NCBI RefSeq assembly: GCF_024713975.1
Contig: NC_091095.1
Coordinates: forward strand, 115,001-179,000
DNA: 64,000 bases
Reading direction: 5' to 3'
Origin: Paralichthys olivaceus
Lineage: Eukaryota; Chordata; Actinopteri; Pleuronectiformes; Paralichthyidae
Part shown: piece by piece, positions 60,148-64,000 of the stretch
Layout: each line of letters opens with the position of its first letter
Position numbering within the stretch: position 1 is the stretch's first letter
The notes under the pieces: model-generated
Seen by the model: only the letters and a program-made list of their open reading frames with translations
The model's database searches: none
What the model was told of the DNA's origin: nothing
Made by a program: the position numbers and the translations under genes

Positions 60148-63100
60148 TTAGTCCTGGATGAAGTCGGACTGAAGAGACTGGAAGAGAGAAGAGTTCAAGT
60201 CAGGGAGGGGTGATGCTAACAACATGCTAAAGAAACATCATGATTGACCGCGGAGACTGACTCACATGTGGGTGTGACCTCGATACCACTGCTCCAGCCC
60301 CTAAACACTATTGCACTCTGACTGACAATTACCCCATCACCACAAAATGGCAGCATTTGTATCCCAGATATTTTATCTTGACATTTGAACGAGGAAGTAG
60401 TTCAGGTTTACTGTGCACATCCAACCAGGAAGTGACTACATATCCCATCAGGCCTGAAAACTTCTCAGGATCAACCGGGTCAACCACACACTGATCGTCT
60501 TTATATACAGTCAGTGATGGTCTTTATATACAGTCAGTGATCATCTTTATATACAGTCAGTGATCGTCTTTATATACAGTCAGTGATCATCTTTATATAC
60601 AGTCAGTGATGGTCTTTATATACAGTCAGTGATCATCTTTATATACAGTCAGTGATGGTCTTTATATACAGTCAGTGATGGTCTTTATATACAGTCAGTG
60701 ATCGTCTTTATATACAGTCAGTGATCATCTTTATATACAGTCAGTGATGGTCTTTATATACAGTCAGTGATCATCTTTATATACAGTCAGTGTCTTTATA
60801 TACAGTCAGTGATCATCTTTATATACAGTCAGTGATCATCTTTATATACAGTCAGTGTCTTTATATACAGTCAGTGATCATCTTTATATACAGTCAGTGT
60901 CTTTATATACAGTCAGTGATCGTCTTTATATACAGTCAGTGATCATCTTTATATACAGTCAGTGATCATCTTTATATACAGTCAGTGTCTTTATATACAG
61001 TCAGTGATGGTCTTTATATACAGTCAGTGATCATCTTTATATACAGTCAGTGATCGTCTTTATATACAGTCAGTGATCATCTTTATATACAGTCAGTGAT
61101 CGTCTTTATATACAGTCAGTGATCATCTTTATATACAGTCAGTGATCGTCTTTATATACAGTCAGTGATCGTCTTTATATACAGTCAGTGATCATCTTTA
61201 TATACAGTCAGTGGTCTTTATATACAGTCAGTGATCGTCTTTATATACAGTCAGTGATCATCTTTATATACAGTCAGTGATCGTCTTTATATACAGTCAG
61301 TGATCATCTTTATATACAGTCAGTGATCATCTTTATATACAGTCAGTGATCATCTTTATATACAGTCAGTGTCTTTATATACAGTCAGTGATCATCTTTA
61401 TATACAGTCAGTGTCTTTATATACAGTCAGTGATCATCTTTATATACAGTCAGTGTCTTTATATACAGTCAGTGATGGTCTTTATATACAGTCAGTGTCT
61501 TTATATACAGTCAGTGATGGTCTTTATATATATATTGATATTATACCATTGATTTTCATCCTTCGCCCCATGAGTCGCTCTGACTCGTCATGGTGTGGTT
61601 TGGATAAATGAGGGGACGGGGCTTGTTCAAATAAACAATTTTGTTCCTTTAACTCAGCAGCAGCTTCATGTTAGTGTGAATGAAGAGACACCGACAGACC
61701 TGTGACCAGAACACGCGAAGCAACCGCAACCAGGTCATGTGACCAGAACACGTGAAGCAACCAGGTCATGTGACCAGAACACGTGAAGCAACCAGGTCAT
61801 GTGACCAGAACACGTGAAGCAACCAGGTCATGTGAACCCTGTTACTGAGTTTAATTCACAAAGAGTCAAAGAGCAGGAAATGACAGGTCAGAACCACACT
61901 GGAAACATGAATAACTTCAAACTGTGTGCTACTACAGGTGAGGCTACAGGTGAGACTACAGGTGAGACTACAGGTGAGACTACAGGTGAGACTACAGGTG
62001 AGGCTACAGGTGAGGCTACAGGTGAGGCTACAGGTGAGACTACAGGTGAGACTACAGGTACAGGTGAGACTACAGGTGAGACTACAGGTGAGACTACAGG
62101 TGAGGCTACAGGTGAGGCTACAGGTGAGACTACAGGTGAGACTACAGGTACAGGTGAGACTACAGGTGAGACTACAGGTGAGACTACAGGTGAGACTACA
62201 GGTGAGACTACAGGTGAGGCTACAGGTGAGGCTACAGGTGAGACTACAGGTGAGACTACAGGTACAGGTGAGACTACAGGTGAGACTACAGGTGAGGCTA
62301 CAGGTGAGACTACAGGTGAGACTACAGGTGAGACTACAGGTGAGACTACAGGTGAGGCTACAGGTGAGGCTACAGGTGAGGCTACAGGTGAGACTACAGG
62401 TGAGACTACAGGTACAGGTGAGACTACAGGTGAGACTACAGGTGAGACTACAGGTGAGACTACAGGTGAGGCTACAGGTGAGGCTACAGGTGAGACTACA
62501 GGTGAGACTACAGGTACAGGTGAGACTACAGGTGAGACTACAGGTGAGACTACAGGTGAGACTACAGGTACAGGTGAGACTACAGGTGAGACTACAGGTG
62601 AGACTACAGGTGAGACTACAGGTGAGGCTACAGGTGAGACTACAGGTGAGACTACAGGTGAGGCTACAGGTGAGACTACAGGTGAGGCTACAGGTGAGGC
62701 TACAGGTACAGGTGAGACTACAGGTGAGACTACAGGTGAGACTACAGGTGAGACTACAGGTGAGGCTACAGGTGAGACTACAGGTGAGACTACAGGTACA
62801 GGTGAGACTACAGGTGAGACTACAGGTGAGACTACAGGTGAGGCTACAGGTGAGACTACAGGTGAGACTACAGGTGAGGCTACAGGTGAGACTACAGGTG
62901 AGGCTACAGGTGAGACTACAGGTGAGACTACAGGTGAGGCTACAGGTGAGACTACAGGTGAGACTACAGGTGAGACTACAGGTGAGGCTACAGGTGAGAC
63001 TACAGGTACAGGTGAGACTACAGGTGAGGCATCAGTTTATGTGGCCAGTGTGTTTGTGACAGTAGAAGAGAGAGAGCCAACCATGAGAACGGGGCGGGGC

Positions 63101-64000
63101 TAAGCTGCTGCCGTGTCAGAGGACTTACAGGTATGGAGCGGCTCAGGTAGCGTCCTGACGGGCCCTTCATAGCACTGTAGGGCCCAGGGCCTCTGCAAGC
63201 ACTGAAGTCCTGGGGCCCTGGGTGGACAAAGCTTTTTCCTGGAGGGGGCGCTGTGGAGCCGAACAGACTGCTGTTGTTGTTGACCTCGTGCTGCATACCG
63301 CGAGGGCCATTACCATAGCGACAAAGAGAAGACGAGACCAGGGAGGAGGAGGAGGGGCTTAGAGGCACAGAGGAGGAGGAGGGAGGAGGAGGAGAAGAAA
63401 AACGATTTGTTGTTTCCTCCTCCACATAAAGGTCAGTCAGAGAGCTGGCCAATCGAGAGCCAAGGGCTGAGCTGAGGGGAGGAGCATATTAACAACATGT
63501 TATAAACTAAAAACAATCAGACACAGGTGATGAAGGGGAGGAGTCACAGACACAGGTGATGAAGGGGAGGAGTCACAGAAACAGGTGAAGACACTGACCG
63601 CCTAATATTCGAGGCTGTTGATGACGGACTCCTCCCAATCCTCTTGGCTGCACCTGAAGCAGAGGATGATGGGAACCTGGAGGACTTTAGGGGGGAGGGG
63701 GGGGTGGCTCCCAACGATAACCTGAACACACACATACAGTCATAGTTTGATGTGTTGTGGGCGGAGTCAAGGACTGGATCAGACATGTCATGTGACAGAC
63801 TGCTGATGTCACATGACTAAACAGGAAGTGGGCGGTACCTGAGCGGCTGAGATGCTGATCTGCTGTGAATCTTCATGTCATCCATCCTGAAACCAAACAA
63901 GGAGTTAACATGTGACCACGTCACACCCTCTCAAACATTCACGCACATCCTGATCAGACATGAATTCACCCCCCACCCTCCTACCTCAGAGGTCCGGTGG
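60148..64000 (-). CDS. cdc14a: CDC14A dual-specificity phosphatase, 3' part
   Basis: Phosphatase of the CDC14 family, linked to centrosomes, cell division and cilia. Only the C-terminal, non-catalytic part is in the window. Exons in transcript order: 64000-63985 (cut by the edge), 63886-63839, 63721-63599, 63471-63129, 60177-60148. Matches to human: MDDMKIHSRSASQPLR (human DDTKGHPRAVSQPFR), AAKRIGRSPSSTASNIRR (human ATAKRINRTSLSSGATVR), SRLASSLTDLY (human SRLASSLGNLN), GRYLSRSIP (human ARFLSRSIP) and a final small exon SLQSDFIQD (human SLQSEYVHY). The catalytic core lies to the right of the window. The last intron (60178-63128) contains both long tandem arrays. Confidence 0.9.
60340..61530 (+). 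mobile_element. VNTR-bearing dispersed repeat with expanded array
   Basis: The unique part 60340-60492 (AATGGCAGCATTTGTATCCC, CAGATATTTTATCTTG) matches the stil intron copy at 2985-3152. It is followed by the tandem array, which in that copy has only about three units. Confidence 0.78.
60493..61530. repeat. 23-bp minisatellite TCTTTATATACAGTCAGTGATCA
   Basis: About 45 units of 23 bp, with a 19-bp variant lacking ATCA and a GATGG / GATCG / GATCA end polymorphism. On the cdc14a sense strand every unit reads TATATAAAGA, a good TATA-box match. It lies in the last intron of cdc14a. Confidence 0.96.
61720..61835. repeat. Short repeat CATGTGACCAGAACACGTGAAGCAACCAGGT
   Basis: Four copies of a 32-35 bp unit (GTGACCAGAACACGTGAAGC, then AACCAGGTCAT), each with a CACGTG E-box except the first. 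It lies just before the 12-bp array. Confidence 0.93.
61935..63030. repeat. 12-bp minisatellite GGTGAGACTACA
   Basis: About 90 units of GGTGAGACTACA or GGTGAGGCTACA, with 6-bp GGTACA units at intervals. The plus strand repeats CAGGTGAG, a perfect splice-donor consensus; the minus strand (cdc14a sense) repeats CTCACCTGTAG, acceptor-like. Open frames span it on the plus strand because the unit is a multiple of three. It ends 99 bases before the donor of cdc14a exon 63471-63129. Confidence 0.97.

Noticed and set aside
60493-63030. Regular direct repeats that might suggest a CRISPR array
   Set aside because: The units are contiguous with no unique spacers, and the DNA is clearly vertebrate with introns.
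61814-63103. Long open frame of Glu-Thr-Thr-Gly repeats (429 codons)
   Set aside because: It is produced by a 12-bp tandem array in a cdc14a intron, on the opposite strand; it has no promoter, splice context or homology.

Overview
The window is vertebrate nuclear DNA, almost certainly from a ray-finned (teleost, probably percomorph) fish. The evidence is eight multi-exon or single-exon genes with fish-like orthologue sequences, mostly short GT-AG introns, many dinucleotide tracts, and several short dispersed repeat families of the kind common in fish. There are no operons, CRISPR arrays or convincing RNA genes.

Layout: an 8-bp satellite (1-415); stil, + strand, 5' end missing (499-7354); serpinc1 (antithrombin), + strand (10021-13536); a gene-poor stretch (13.5-19.9 kb); zbtb37, - strand (19930-22227) with a GC-rich promoter region near 23.7-24.1 kb; three minisatellites; s1pr1, - strand, one coding exon (27600-28721); a large 7-bp satellite (32.3-36.1 kb); dph5, + strand (36946-40237), convergent with slc30a7, - strand (40959-46383); a repeat-rich interval; vcam1, - strand, eight immunoglobulin domains (50268-56773); further repeats; and the 3' part of cdc14a, - strand (60148 to beyond 64000), whose last intron holds two long tandem arrays. 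All exon borders were placed by hand from GT/AG sites, codon phase and remembered human or zebrafish protein sequences.

The genes are not one pathway; the link is ancestry. s1pr1-dph5-slc30a7-vcam1-cdc14a follows the order of human 1p21.2, with EXTL2 and GPR88 not seen. serpinc1 and zbtb37 are neighbours on human 1q25, and stil lies at human 1p33. Roles: centriole duplication (stil), clotting control (serpinc1), transcription (zbtb37), sphingosine-1-phosphate signalling (s1pr1), diphthamide synthesis on eEF2 (dph5), Golgi zinc import (slc30a7), leukocyte adhesion (vcam1), dual-specificity phosphatase (cdc14a).

No wholly new system of genes was found. The most unusual material is non-coding: a mobile-element-borne 23-bp repeat expanded into about 45 TATA-like boxes inside cdc14a, a 12-bp array of splice-site-like motifs next to it, a duplicated exon end with a competing splice donor in slc30a7, nested and internally deleted DNA-transposon-like elements, and near-identical Ig exons in an eight-domain vcam1.
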